Position numbers and translations under genes: made by a program. This document shows positions 1 through 5,177 of a stretch of DNA of 5,177 nt, one piece after another. Position 1 is the first letter of the stretch. The number at the start of each line of letters is the position of its first letter. This stretch comes from Vulcanimicrobiota bacterium (GTDB lineage: Bacteria > Vulcanimicrobiota > Vulcanimicrobiia > Vulcanimicrobiales > Vulcanimicrobiaceae): assembly GCA_013043945.1 (NCBI GenBank), contig JABEUW010000232.1, positions 1 through 5,177 of the forward strand, in the 5' to 3' direction. A model generated the notes under the pieces. That model did not search any database. It was not told where the DNA came from and saw only the letters and a program-made list of their open reading frames with translations.

Positions 1-571
1 CCGCGAGGGCGAACGCTCGGTCGAACGCGACGAACATCCGCGCCCCGATACGAGTTACGAACGGCTCGCAGCGCTCGCTCCGGCGTTCCGCGAAAACGGA
101 ACCGTAACCGCGGGAAACTCCTCGGGGCTCAACGATGGAGCCGCAGCGGTGCTTCTCGTCGAAGCGCAGTGCGCGCGTCGACACGGGCTGCAACCGATGG
201 CGCGCGTTCTCGCTACCGGCGTCGCCGGCGTCGCTCCGGAGATCATGGGTATCGGCCCGGTTCCCGCCATGCACGCCGCGTTACGCTTCGCGGGGCTGCG
301 CCTCGAGGAGATCGACCTCGTCGAACTCAACGAGGCGTTCGCGGCGCAGTCGTTGGCCTGTATAGGCAGGCTCGGGCTCGATCCGGCGCGCGTCAACGTC
401 AACGGCGGCGCGATCGCGCTCGGTCACCCGCTCGGAGCGAGCGGCGCGCGTATCGCCACGACGCTCCTGCACGAGATGCGTCGGCGCGGTGCAAAATATG
501 GGGCGGCGACGATGTGTATCGGCGTCGGGCAGGGGATCGCTACGATCTTCGAAGGAATGAACGACCGATGA
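1..571 (+). CDS. Thiolase (acetyl-CoA acyltransferase family), C-terminal part, cut by the window edge
   Basis: This gene enters from the left; the first complete codon starts at base 2, and 189 residues are visible, about half of a normal thiolase of 390-400. Thiolases cleave a 3-ketoacyl-CoA with free CoA, or run the reverse condensation, in the cytoplasm. Seen motifs (numbered from the first visible residue): TAGNSSGLNDGAA at 36-48, NEAF at 110-113, NGGAIALGHPLGASGAR with the active-site His at 142, and CIGVGQG with the active-site Cys at 172. The nucleophilic Cys of the N-terminal half lies outside the window. The CIGVGQG ending is shared by FadA-type and PaaJ/PcaF-type degradative thiolases, so a beta-ketoadipyl-CoA thiolase is possible but not shown. 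Its TGA stop overlaps the ATG of the next gene by ATGA, so the two are probably translationally coupled in one operon. The family call is secure; the substrate is not. Confidence 0.95.
   Translation, partial: REGERSVERDEHPRPDTSYERLAALAPAFRENGTVTAGNSSGLNDGAAAVLLVEAQCARRHGLQPMARVLATGVAGVAPEIMGIGPVPAMHAALRFAGLRLEEIDLVELNEAFAAQSLACIGRLGLDPARVNVNGGAIALGHPLGASGARIATTLLHEMRRRGAKYGAATMCIGVGQGIATIFEGMNDR
552..556 (+). promoter_or_regulatory. Ribosome binding site of the aldehyde dehydrogenase gene
   Basis: AAGGA lies 11 bases before the ATG at 568, inside the last codons of the thiolase gene. It supports 568 as the start, although the reading frame stays open far upstream; that upstream part runs in another frame through the thiolase gene. 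Confidence 0.6.
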
Positions 572-2049
572 GCGTGACGCAGCAAGCAACGAAATTATTG
601 ATCGGCGGAGCGTGGGTCGACGCCGAGCATACGTATACCGACTATAACCCGGCGACGGGAAAAGAACTCGCTCGCGTCGCCGACGCCTCGAAGAGCGATT
701 GCGATGCGGCGGTCGCAGCGGCCAGGGCGGCGTTCGATGCCGGAAAATGGTCGGGGATGCCGGCCTCGCGACGCGCGAAGATTCTCAACAAAATCGCGGC
801 GCGCATCGGCGAGATGGCGAGTTCGATTATGGACTCGGAGATCCGCGACAACGGCAAGGCGTTGGCGACGGCGAAGGGCGAGATCGGCGCCATCGTCGAC
901 TGCTTCGAGTTTTACGCCGGTGCGATCCTCACGTTCGGCGGGCAAACGCTCTCGGGACCGTTACCGAGTTATTTTTCGTACACGCTGCGCGAACCCATCG
1001 GGGTCGTCGGGGCGATCGTGCCGTGGAATTTTCCGCTCTTACTCGCAAGCTGGAAGGTAGCCCCGGCGCTCGCCGCGGGGTGCACCGTGGTCTTAAAGCC
1101 GGCGCCGGCGACTCCGCTCACGGCGCTCGCGCTCGGCGAAATCGCGCTGGAGTGCGGGCTTCCCGAGGGCGTTCTCAATATCGTTACCGGAGCCGGCCGA
1201 GAGTTGGGGCAGTGGCTCGTCGAACATCCGGGCGTCGATAAAATTGCGTTCACCGGCAGCACGCAGACGGGGCGCAGCGTGGCGGCCGCTGCGGCGCAAT
1301 CGTTGAAACGCGTAACGTTGGAGCTCGGCGGCAAATCGCCGACGCTGGTCTTCGAGGATGCCGATATCGACGCTGCGGTCGCTGCGTCGATCTATGCCAT
1401 CTATTACAACAGCGGCCAAGCCTGCGAAGCACGTTCGCGCGTTTTGATTCACGAGTCGGTCTACGATCGCTTCGTCGAAGCGTTTACGAAACGTAGCGCC
1501 GGGCTGCGCCAAGGCGATCCGCTCGATCCGCAGACGCAGATCGGCGCGATTACCATGCGCGAGCAATTCGAGAAAATCGAACGGTACTGTGCGCTCGGGC
1601 TCGCAGAGGGTGCCCACTTGCTCTTCGGTGGTAAAGCTGCGGAGATCGGCGGCCCCTTCGCCGAAGGAATGTTTTGGCAACCGACCGCCTTCGAAGCCGA
1701 GCCGAGCCATCGCATCGCGCGCGAAGAGATCTTCGGGCCGGTCGTCGTCTTCTCGCGCTTTCGCGACGAACGCGAAGCGATCGCGATGGCGAACGACTCC
1801 GAGTACGGGCTTGCGGCGAGCGTCTGGACGCGCGATATCGGGCGCGCGCACCGGATCGTCCGTGCGTTACGGAGTGGAACCGTTGCGGTCAACGCGCCGT
1901 ATAGCGTCTTTCCCGGCGTGCCGTTCGGCGGCTACAAATCTTCGGGATACGGTCGCGAACTCTCCGCCGACACGCTCGCGCTCTACAGCGAAACGAAGAG
2001 CGCGCTCGTCCAAATCGGCGAGCGCGCGATGAATCCGTTCGGCGTATAG
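568..2049 (+). CDS. NAD(P)-dependent aldehyde dehydrogenase
   Basis: A complete 493-residue member of the classical ALDH superfamily, which oxidises an aldehyde to its carboxylic acid in the cytoplasm. The length is normal for the ALDH2/betaine-aldehyde group. Seen motifs: PWNFP at 152-156 with Asn154, coenzyme-binding LKP with Lys177, FTGS at 228-231, ELGGK with general-base Glu252, NSGQAC with catalytic Cys286, EEIFGPV with Glu387, and PFGGYKSSGYGRE near the C-terminus. All catalytic residues are present. The residue three after Lys177, usually Glu in NAD-preferring enzymes (KPSE/KPAE), is Pro180 here (KPAP), so coenzyme preference may be relaxed or shifted. The start is fixed by the ATGA overlap with the thiolase stop and by an AAGGA site. 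It has no fused hydratase domain, so it is not PaaZ. An aromatic or semialdehyde substrate would suit the context, but the sequence alone does not show it. Confidence 0.96.
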   Translation: MSVTQQATKLLIGGAWVDAEHTYTDYNPATGKELARVADASKSDCDAAVAAARAAFDAGKWSGMPASRRAKILNKIAARIGEMASSIMDSEIRDNGKALATAKGEIGAIVDCFEFYAGAILTFGGQTLSGPLPSYFSYTLREPIGVVGAIVPWNFPLLLASWKVAPALAAGCTVVLKPAPATPLTALALGEIALECGLPEGVLNIVTGAGRELGQWLVEHPGVDKIAFTGSTQTGRSVAAAAAQSLKRVTLELGGKSPTLVFEDADIDAAVAASIYAIYYNSGQACEARSRVLIHESVYDRFVEAFTKRSAGLRQGDPLDPQTQIGAITMREQFEKIERYCALGLAEGAHLLFGGKAAEIGGPFAEGMFWQPTAFEAEPSHRIAREEIFGPVVVFSRFRDEREAIAMANDSEYGLAASVWTRDIGRAHRIVRALRSGTVAVNAPYSVFPGVPFGGYKSSGYGRELSADTLALYSETKSALVQIGERAMNPFGV

Positions 2050-2053
2050 CGGC

Positions 2054-2067
2054 GCGGCGCCGGCCGC
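2054..2067. terminator. Small GC hairpin between convergent genes, possible bidirectional terminator
   Basis: GCGGC and GCCGC form a 5-bp stem around a GCCG loop, in the 22-base gap between the aldehyde dehydrogenase stop and the stop of the opposing lipoprotein gene. The position suits a shared terminator. No T-run follows on either strand, so it is not a classical intrinsic terminator and may be chance in GC-rich DNA. Confidence 0.25.
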
Positions 2068-2071
2068 AGGG

Positions 2072-2488
2072 TTACGTCCCGAGCTTTATCGGATTTGCAG
2101 CCGAGGTGCTCTGCCAGTTCGAGGTGCACAGCTGATAGGTCGTCGTCGTTCCGGATGCCGACGTTTGCGTGAAGAAGCAATAGACCGTGCCGGGAGTCAT
2201 CGCCGTGAACTGGACCTCTCCGGAGGCGTCCGTCGTCTTCTGTTGGAGCACGTTTGCGGGAACCGCACAGCCGTTGCTCGTGCAGAGCGAGACCGCGACG
2301 TTGGGAACTGGAGTCGCCGAGGCGGTGACCTCGACGAACGCCGACGTGATCGATGGGTTCGCCGTCGGCGAAACCGTCGGGGCCGTCGTCGGAACGGAAT
2401 ATGCGGTCAGCCCATTATTCGAGTTACAGGCGACAACGGAGAGCGCGAGCGCGAGCAGCGCGCCGGCGATGATAAACGGTCGTGGCAT
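2072..2488 (-). CDS. Small secreted lipoprotein with a probable Ig-like/prealbumin-like beta-sandwich domain
   Basis: A 138-residue protein I do not recognise by name. Residues 1-20 form a hydrophobic signal peptide ending in a lipobox (Val18-Val19-Ala20-Cys21), so lipidation at Cys21 and membrane anchoring are predicted; Asn22 follows. Residues about 30-48 are a Thr/Pro/Ser linker. Residues about 49-137 look like a beta-rich module: a PVPNVAVSLC strand, then TTDASGEVQFTAMTPGTVYCF, the pattern of carboxypeptidase-regulatory or SpaA-like domains in which a variable part is followed by a T-x-x-x-G-x-V-x-F turn and strand. Four Cys in the mature part (69, 74, 104, 121) could form two disulphides, which fits an exported protein. 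The ATG lies 16 bases after the antiporter stop, with no clear Shine-Dalgarno, so translation probably depends on the upstream gene. Function is unknown. The frame stays open upstream, but that extension would overlap the antiporter gene and lose the signal peptide. Confidence 0.8.
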   Translation of the reverse strand: MPRPFIIAGALLALALSVVACNSNNGLTAYSVPTTAPTVSPTANPSITSAFVEVTASATPVPNVAVSLCTSNGCAVPANVLQQKTTDASGEVQFTAMTPGTVYCFFTQTSASGTTTTYQLCTSNWQSTSAANPIKLGT

Positions 2489-2504
2489 AGCCGTGCAGAG
2501 TGCG

Positions 2505-4019
2505 CTATCCGGGCTGTGCGTTCCTCTCGCGAGGCTCGGCGACCGGTAGCGAGCGGGCGATATGGGCGGGCAGGAACCCCTTGCCGAGGCGGTTCCACCG
2601 AGGGTTCCCGTCGTCGAGCAGCACCGAGGCGCCGCGCTCGCGCACGAGTTCGCCGATGCGTGCCTCCGACTCGATGAACGCCGCATCGCAATCCTGCGAG
2701 CGCGCAAAAGCGACGCTCGCCTCGTCGGTGTCGGCGAGCACGACGACGTAGCCCTCCTCTTCCAGCGTGCGCGCGCGATCGGTGCTCGTCGGATCGATGC
2801 CGGCGAGGACGACGACGGGCTGCCGAAGGCGCAGAACGCGAGATGCGACGATGGAAAGCACCGTCGAAATCGAGACGGTTAAGACGATGACCACGAAGAG
2901 CACCTCGGAGAATCGATTTCCGCCGCGGAAACCCCACGCCGTTAATTGCGTCGCGTAATACGTCGCGAGCGATACGGCGACGATGCCGCGCGGAAAGACG
3001 GTGCAGGCGAAGATGCGTTCGCGCAGATTGAGCGCCGATCGTGCGGTTGCGATTGCGACGACGACGACGCGCAGGAGCACCAACGTTCCGGCGATCGCCG
3101 CGCCGACGCCGAGGAGCGGTAGGACCGAGGCGATGCGGATCTGCGAGGCGAGCAACACGAAGACGGTCGAGAGTGCGAGGATCGAGAGATCTTCTTTGTA
3201 CGAGCGCAGCAATCGTTCGCTCGGCAATCCGCGAAAATCGACGACGAGCGCGCAGGCGATGACCGCCGTCAGCCCGCTCTCTTGCGCGACGAATTCACCG
3301 AGTGCGTACGCTCCGAACGCCAGCGCGAGCAGCAGCAGCTTCGTCACGTCGCTCGACCACGCACGAGCGTAGCGTCGAAGGAGAAAGAGGCCGATCGCGC
3401 CGACGATGAGCCCGACGATCGCGCCCGAGCCGAGCCGTTCGATCGTTGCGAGCGCGGTGAGGAACGGCCCGCGCTCGCGCGTGGTAAACGAGGTAAAGGT
3501 CGCCGCAGCGACGATGACGCCCATCGCGTCGAGCAAGATGCCCTCGGATTCCAGGAGATGCCGTAATTCGGGGCGGAGGCGGAGGCGTGCGAGGAGCGGC
3601 CCGGTGACGGTCGGACCGGTGACGATGCACGCCGATGCGAGCATCGCCGCGACGATGGTCGAGAGCCCGAAGGCGCGTGCGAGATGCGGAATGACGATTA
3701 AGGTGAGCCCCGCACCGAAAATAACGAGCAAGAAGAGCGGGCGCTTCGGTAGGCGGCCGATATCGATGCGTAAGGTCGCTTCGAAAAGCACGATGACCAC
3801 GCAGAGCGAGAGCAGCGCTCGCGTCGCCGGCGCGGCGAGATCGAGATGGAGAAAGTTGAGCCCGCTCGGGCCGAGTGCGAGGCCGATGGTGAGGAGCGTG
3901 ATGATCGAGGGGATGCCGAAGCGTCGGGAGAGCGCGCGCGCGAGCAACGCCGCAACGAGCACGGCGGCGGCGCCGAATTCCACGACGAGCGCGGGATACC
4001 GAGCGAAAATCGAACTCAC
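2505..4019 (-). CDS. CPA1/NhaP-type Na+(K+)/H+ antiporter with C-terminal TrkA-N-like domain
   Basis: A 504-residue inner-membrane protein with about 12-13 hydrophobic segments over residues 10-395, expected to exchange Na+ or K+ for H+ in pH and ion homeostasis. Seen motifs: TGPTVTGPL at 134-142; ESEGILLDAMG at 157-167, which carries the putative ion-binding Asp164 (the position before it is Leu, not the Asn of the ND pair in classical NhaP/NHE proteins); and FPRG with Arg344. Residues 400-470 resemble a TrkA-N/RCK regulatory domain (VVVLAG strand, helix, VVVLAD strand, helix), but the glycine-rich dinucleotide loop is missing, and the protein ends soon after. The start is a GTG whose last bases form the TGA stop of the upstream regulator (GTGA overlap), which implies translational coupling. 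The family is clear; the transported ion is not. Confidence 0.92.
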   Translation of the reverse strand: MSSIFARYPALVVEFGAAAVLVAALLARALSRRFGIPSIITLLTIGLALGPSGLNFLHLDLAAPATRALLSLCVVIVLFEATLRIDIGRLPKRPLFLLVIFGAGLTLIVIPHLARAFGLSTIVAAMLASACIVTGPTVTGPLLARLRLRPELRHLLESEGILLDAMGVIVAAATFTSFTTRERGPFLTALATIERLGSGAIVGLIVGAIGLFLLRRYARAWSSDVTKLLLLALAFGAYALGEFVAQESGLTAVIACALVVDFRGLPSERLLRSYKEDLSILALSTVFVLLASQIRIASVLPLLGVGAAIAGTLVLLRVVVVAIATARSALNLRERIFACTVFPRGIVAVSLATYYATQLTAWGFRGGNRFSEVLFVVIVLTVSISTVLSIVASRVLRLRQPVVVLAGIDPTSTDRARTLEEEGYVVVLADTDEASVAFARSQDCDAAFIESEARIGELVRERGASVLLDDGNPRWNRLGKGFLPAHIARSLPVAEPRERNAQPG

Positions 4020-4855
4020 GGGCCCGCGTTCCGATCGAAAAAGCGATTCGAGCGATCGTAAAGCAGCGCGTAATATTCGCGGAAGATCGCTGCGGCGGTG
4101 CTGCCCGGCCAGTGCGCGGGCAAGAGGACGCTGGGAAGCGCCGGGTCGACGTAGGTAAATTTGCGATAGTCGTGGACGAGCCAGAGACGTTCGACGAATG
4201 CATCGCGCTCGCCGAAGGCCCGCTCGCTCCGTTCGGCGTTGAGACGCGGCCGGTAGAGCTCGGTGAAGCGTTCGTACGCCGCTGCGATCGCCGGAAGATT
4301 CCAGCAGCGCGCGACCAATGCCGCATCGCTTCCGGGGCCGCGATGCGAACTCTCAAAGATGGCGATATCGCCGCTCGCCTCGGCCTCGGTCGCCGCCGCC
4401 GCGACCGCCGCGAGATCGCCGTTCGGGGAGATCCAGGTCGCGGTCGCCAGCGGAGCCCAACCGAGGACCGCGAGCTCCTTCCGCAAGCGGTCTCGCCGGT
4501 CGCGGCGGCGCTCGTCGATCGAATAGACGAGCATGCGCCAGTGCCCGTCCCAGTCCACGAGGGGACCGTAGATGCGCGGGCTCAGCTCCTCGATCCGTCG
4601 ACGGCCGCGATCGGTCACGGCGTAATAGGCGCGGTTCCCGCTCCGTTCGGCGCGGAGCCACCCCTGACGGGCGAGCCGCGAGACTGATTGGCGGACCGCG
4701 GCCTCCGAGACGCCGAACGAATCCATCAACCGCACGAGCCCGGCGAGAGCGACCCGCTGCTCCCCGGGTCGGCGGGTCACAACGTCGCCGAAGATATTGA
4801 AGATAAAGGAATTCGGGCGCGAAACCTCTCTGGTGAGACTTTTATCGTATATCAT
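4016..4855 (-). CDS. paaX: PaaX-family transcriptional regulator (aryl-CoA-responsive repressor type)
   Basis: A 279-residue protein close to the usual PaaX length. Known PaaX proteins repress phenylacetate degradation genes and release DNA on binding phenylacetyl-CoA. Seen here: an N-terminal winged helix-turn-helix at about 15-85 (SFIFNIFGDVV, then VSEAAVRQSVSRLARQGWL, then YYAVTDRG); a middle Cas2-like domain starting WDGHWRMLVYSIDERRR at 102-118; and the C-terminal PaaX signature LVHDYRKFTYVDPALPSVLLP at 226-246, followed by HWPG. The ATG at 4855 is the only methionine that keeps the whole DNA-binding domain. The open frame runs further upstream, but those residues lie opposite the divergent gene. 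An in-frame GTG three codons upstream is an alternative start. The gene is divergent from the BoxB-like gene and coupled to the antiporter by GTGA. The effector could be phenylacetyl-CoA, benzoyl-CoA or another CoA thioester; the symbol is at family level. Confidence 0.9.
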   Translation of the reverse strand: MIYDKSLTREVSRPNSFIFNIFGDVVTRRPGEQRVALAGLVRLMDSFGVSEAAVRQSVSRLARQGWLRAERSGNRAYYAVTDRGRRRIEELSPRIYGPLVDWDGHWRMLVYSIDERRRDRRDRLRKELAVLGWAPLATATWISPNGDLAAVAAAATEAEASGDIAIFESSHRGPGSDAALVARCWNLPAIAAAYERFTELYRPRLNAERSERAFGERDAFVERLWLVHDYRKFTYVDPALPSVLLPAHWPGSTAAAIFREYYALLYDRSNRFFDRNAGP

Positions 4856-4858
4856 TTC

Positions 4859-4888
4859 TTGCACGGTATGGGATTCTTTTGTCACAAT
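4859..4888 (+). promoter_or_regulatory. Possible sigma-70 promoter for the BoxB-like gene
   Basis: TTGCAC at 4859-4864 and CACAAT at 4883-4888 are separated by 18 bases; each matches four of six consensus positions. Transcription would start near 4895, leaving a very short leader before the ribosome binding site. The surrounding stretch is AT-richer than the genes. No equally good promoter was seen for the regulator on the other strand. This is a weak motif-only call. Confidence 0.3.
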
Positions 4889-4925
4889 AGTCCTTGCCGG
4901 AGGGTGTATGGCTGCGCGAATCTCA
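4869..4925. promoter_or_regulatory. Inverted repeat, candidate PaaX-like operator
   Basis: TGGGATTC (4869-4876) and GAATCTCA (4918-4925) are reverse complements at seven of eight positions, with 41 bases between them. The right arm lies in the first codons of the BoxB-like gene. The core ATTC...GAAT resembles the E. coli PaaX operator, recalled as TGATTC-N27-GAATCA, but the spacing differs. An odd 9-base palindrome, TTGTCACAA (4879-4887), lies between the arms. It could be chance. Confidence 0.25.
4899..4903 (+). promoter_or_regulatory. Ribosome binding site of the BoxB-like gene
   Basis: GGAGG lies four bases before the ATG at 4908. This spacing is short, but the match to the 16S tail is strong, and it decides the start, since no other start codon lies nearby in this frame. 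Confidence 0.65.
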
Positions 4926-5177
4926 ACTTTTGACGACTGGATCGACCTGCTGCAATCCTGGCAGAACGATATCGGATTAGACCGTGAGCTGATCGAACGT
5001 TTCATGCCCGGATATCGCTTCGAGGCGAAATACGGCGAGTTGCCGACCTCGGAGATCTATTTCGGGGATTTCAAGGGCGAGCGCCGCTGGGAGCGGGTCA
5101 CCGATATTCCCGACCAGCGTATGCGCGATGCAGCGTTGAATATGATCGTCTATCAGGGCGACACCGAGTTTGCTTCG
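4908..5177 (+). CDS. BoxB-like diiron oxygenase component (PaaA/BoxB group), N-terminal part, cut by the window edge
   Basis: Ninety residues are visible and the frame runs off the right end. Residues 49-60 (EIYFGDFKGERR) and 80-90 (IVYQGDTEFAS) match, as I recall it, the BoxB pattern of IHFGDHKG, a Trp, and then IIVTQGDTEPASVEQQRH. BoxB is the diiron subunit of benzoyl-CoA 2,3-epoxidase; in its structure the Glu of QGDTE binds iron, so Glu87 is the expected first ligand here. The remaining ligands would lie beyond the window. That Glu is number 120 in Azoarcus BoxB, as recalled, so this protein has a shorter N-terminus and may be a distinct subgroup. PaaA, the phenylacetyl-CoA epoxidase subunit, is related but has a different ligand motif (QDEAGH). 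The gene is divergent from a PaaX-type regulator, which supports a role in ring activation of an aryl-CoA. The substrate is undecided. Confidence 0.75.
   Translation, partial: MAARISTFDDWIDLLQSWQNDIGLDRELIERFMPGYRFEAKYGELPTSEIYFGDFKGERRWERVTDIPDQRMRDAALNMIVYQGDTEFAS

Noticed and set aside
169..567. Upstream extension of the aldehyde dehydrogenase frame through the thiolase gene
   Set aside because: The translation is Arg-rich and unlike any ALDH N-terminus; the family start agrees with the ATG at 568, which has an AAGGA site.
1093..1851. Long open frame of 252 codons antisense to the aldehyde dehydrogenase
   Set aside because: It lies wholly opposite a gene with intact catalytic motifs, its product is Arg-rich with no recognisable domain, and such frames are common in GC-rich DNA.
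3050..3070. GAC-type triplet run that looks like a microsatellite
   Set aside because: Read on the coding strand it is a Val-Val-Val-Val stretch of an antiporter membrane helix (about residues 318-321), so codon use explains it.
3406..4158. Open frame of 250 codons on the plus strand over the antiporter
   Set aside because: It is a shadow of the antiporter coding strand, with low-complexity Ser/Arg/Ala composition and no plausible ribosome binding site noted.
3295..4356. Open frame of 353 codons on the minus strand, shifted against the regulator and antiporter
   Set aside because: The product is very rich in Arg and Ala, with no motif or membrane pattern, while the two overlapping genes are clear families.
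4688..4933. Plus-strand frame of 81 codons crossing the gap before the BoxB-like gene, as a leader peptide
   Set aside because: It starts deep in the opposite-strand regulator gene, has no supporting signal, and overlaps the BoxB-like start in another frame.
4856..5005. Longer N-terminus for the PaaX-like regulator
   Set aside because: It would run opposite the divergent BoxB-like gene and across the promoter gap, and PaaX proteins begin close to the SFIFNIFGDVV segment.

Overview
The window is GC-rich bacterial DNA and almost entirely coding. It holds five tightly packed genes plus one cut at each edge. The content (a beta-ketothiolase, an aldehyde dehydrogenase, a PaaX-family regulator and a BoxB-like diiron protein) points to an aerobic heterotroph that degrades aromatic acids as CoA thioesters. 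I cannot name the lineage. The high GC and the Thr/Pro-rich lipoprotein would fit several soil phyla, and my weak guess is a little-cultured lineage such as Eremiobacterota.

Left part, plus strand (1-2049): the C-terminal half of a thiolase runs into a complete 493-residue NAD(P)-dependent aldehyde dehydrogenase through an ATGA stop/start overlap. The pair is the end of an operon that begins outside the window. Only 22 bases, including a small GC hairpin, separate it from the convergent unit.

Middle part, minus strand (4855 down to 2072): three genes lie head to tail. A PaaX-family repressor overlaps, by GTGA, a CPA1-type cation/proton antiporter carrying a degenerate C-terminal nucleotide-binding-like domain. 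Sixteen bases later comes a small secreted lipoprotein with a likely beta-sandwich domain. The overlap and short gap suggest one transcript.

Right edge, plus strand (4908 to the end): divergent from the regulator, across 52 bases, starts a protein whose first 90 residues look like the N-terminus of BoxB (the oxygenase part of benzoyl-CoA 2,3-epoxidase). It includes the QGDTE motif with its presumed iron-binding Glu. The shared gap carries a possible promoter and an inverted repeat that could be the regulator's operator.

Overall reading (inference): the PaaX-like protein senses an aryl-CoA and controls both the divergent oxygenase gene and its own operon. The thiolase and aldehyde dehydrogenase could serve the lower or peripheral part of the same catabolism. 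The most unusual point is the antiporter translationally coupled to the regulator. I found no RNA gene, mobile element, CRISPR array or large repeat.
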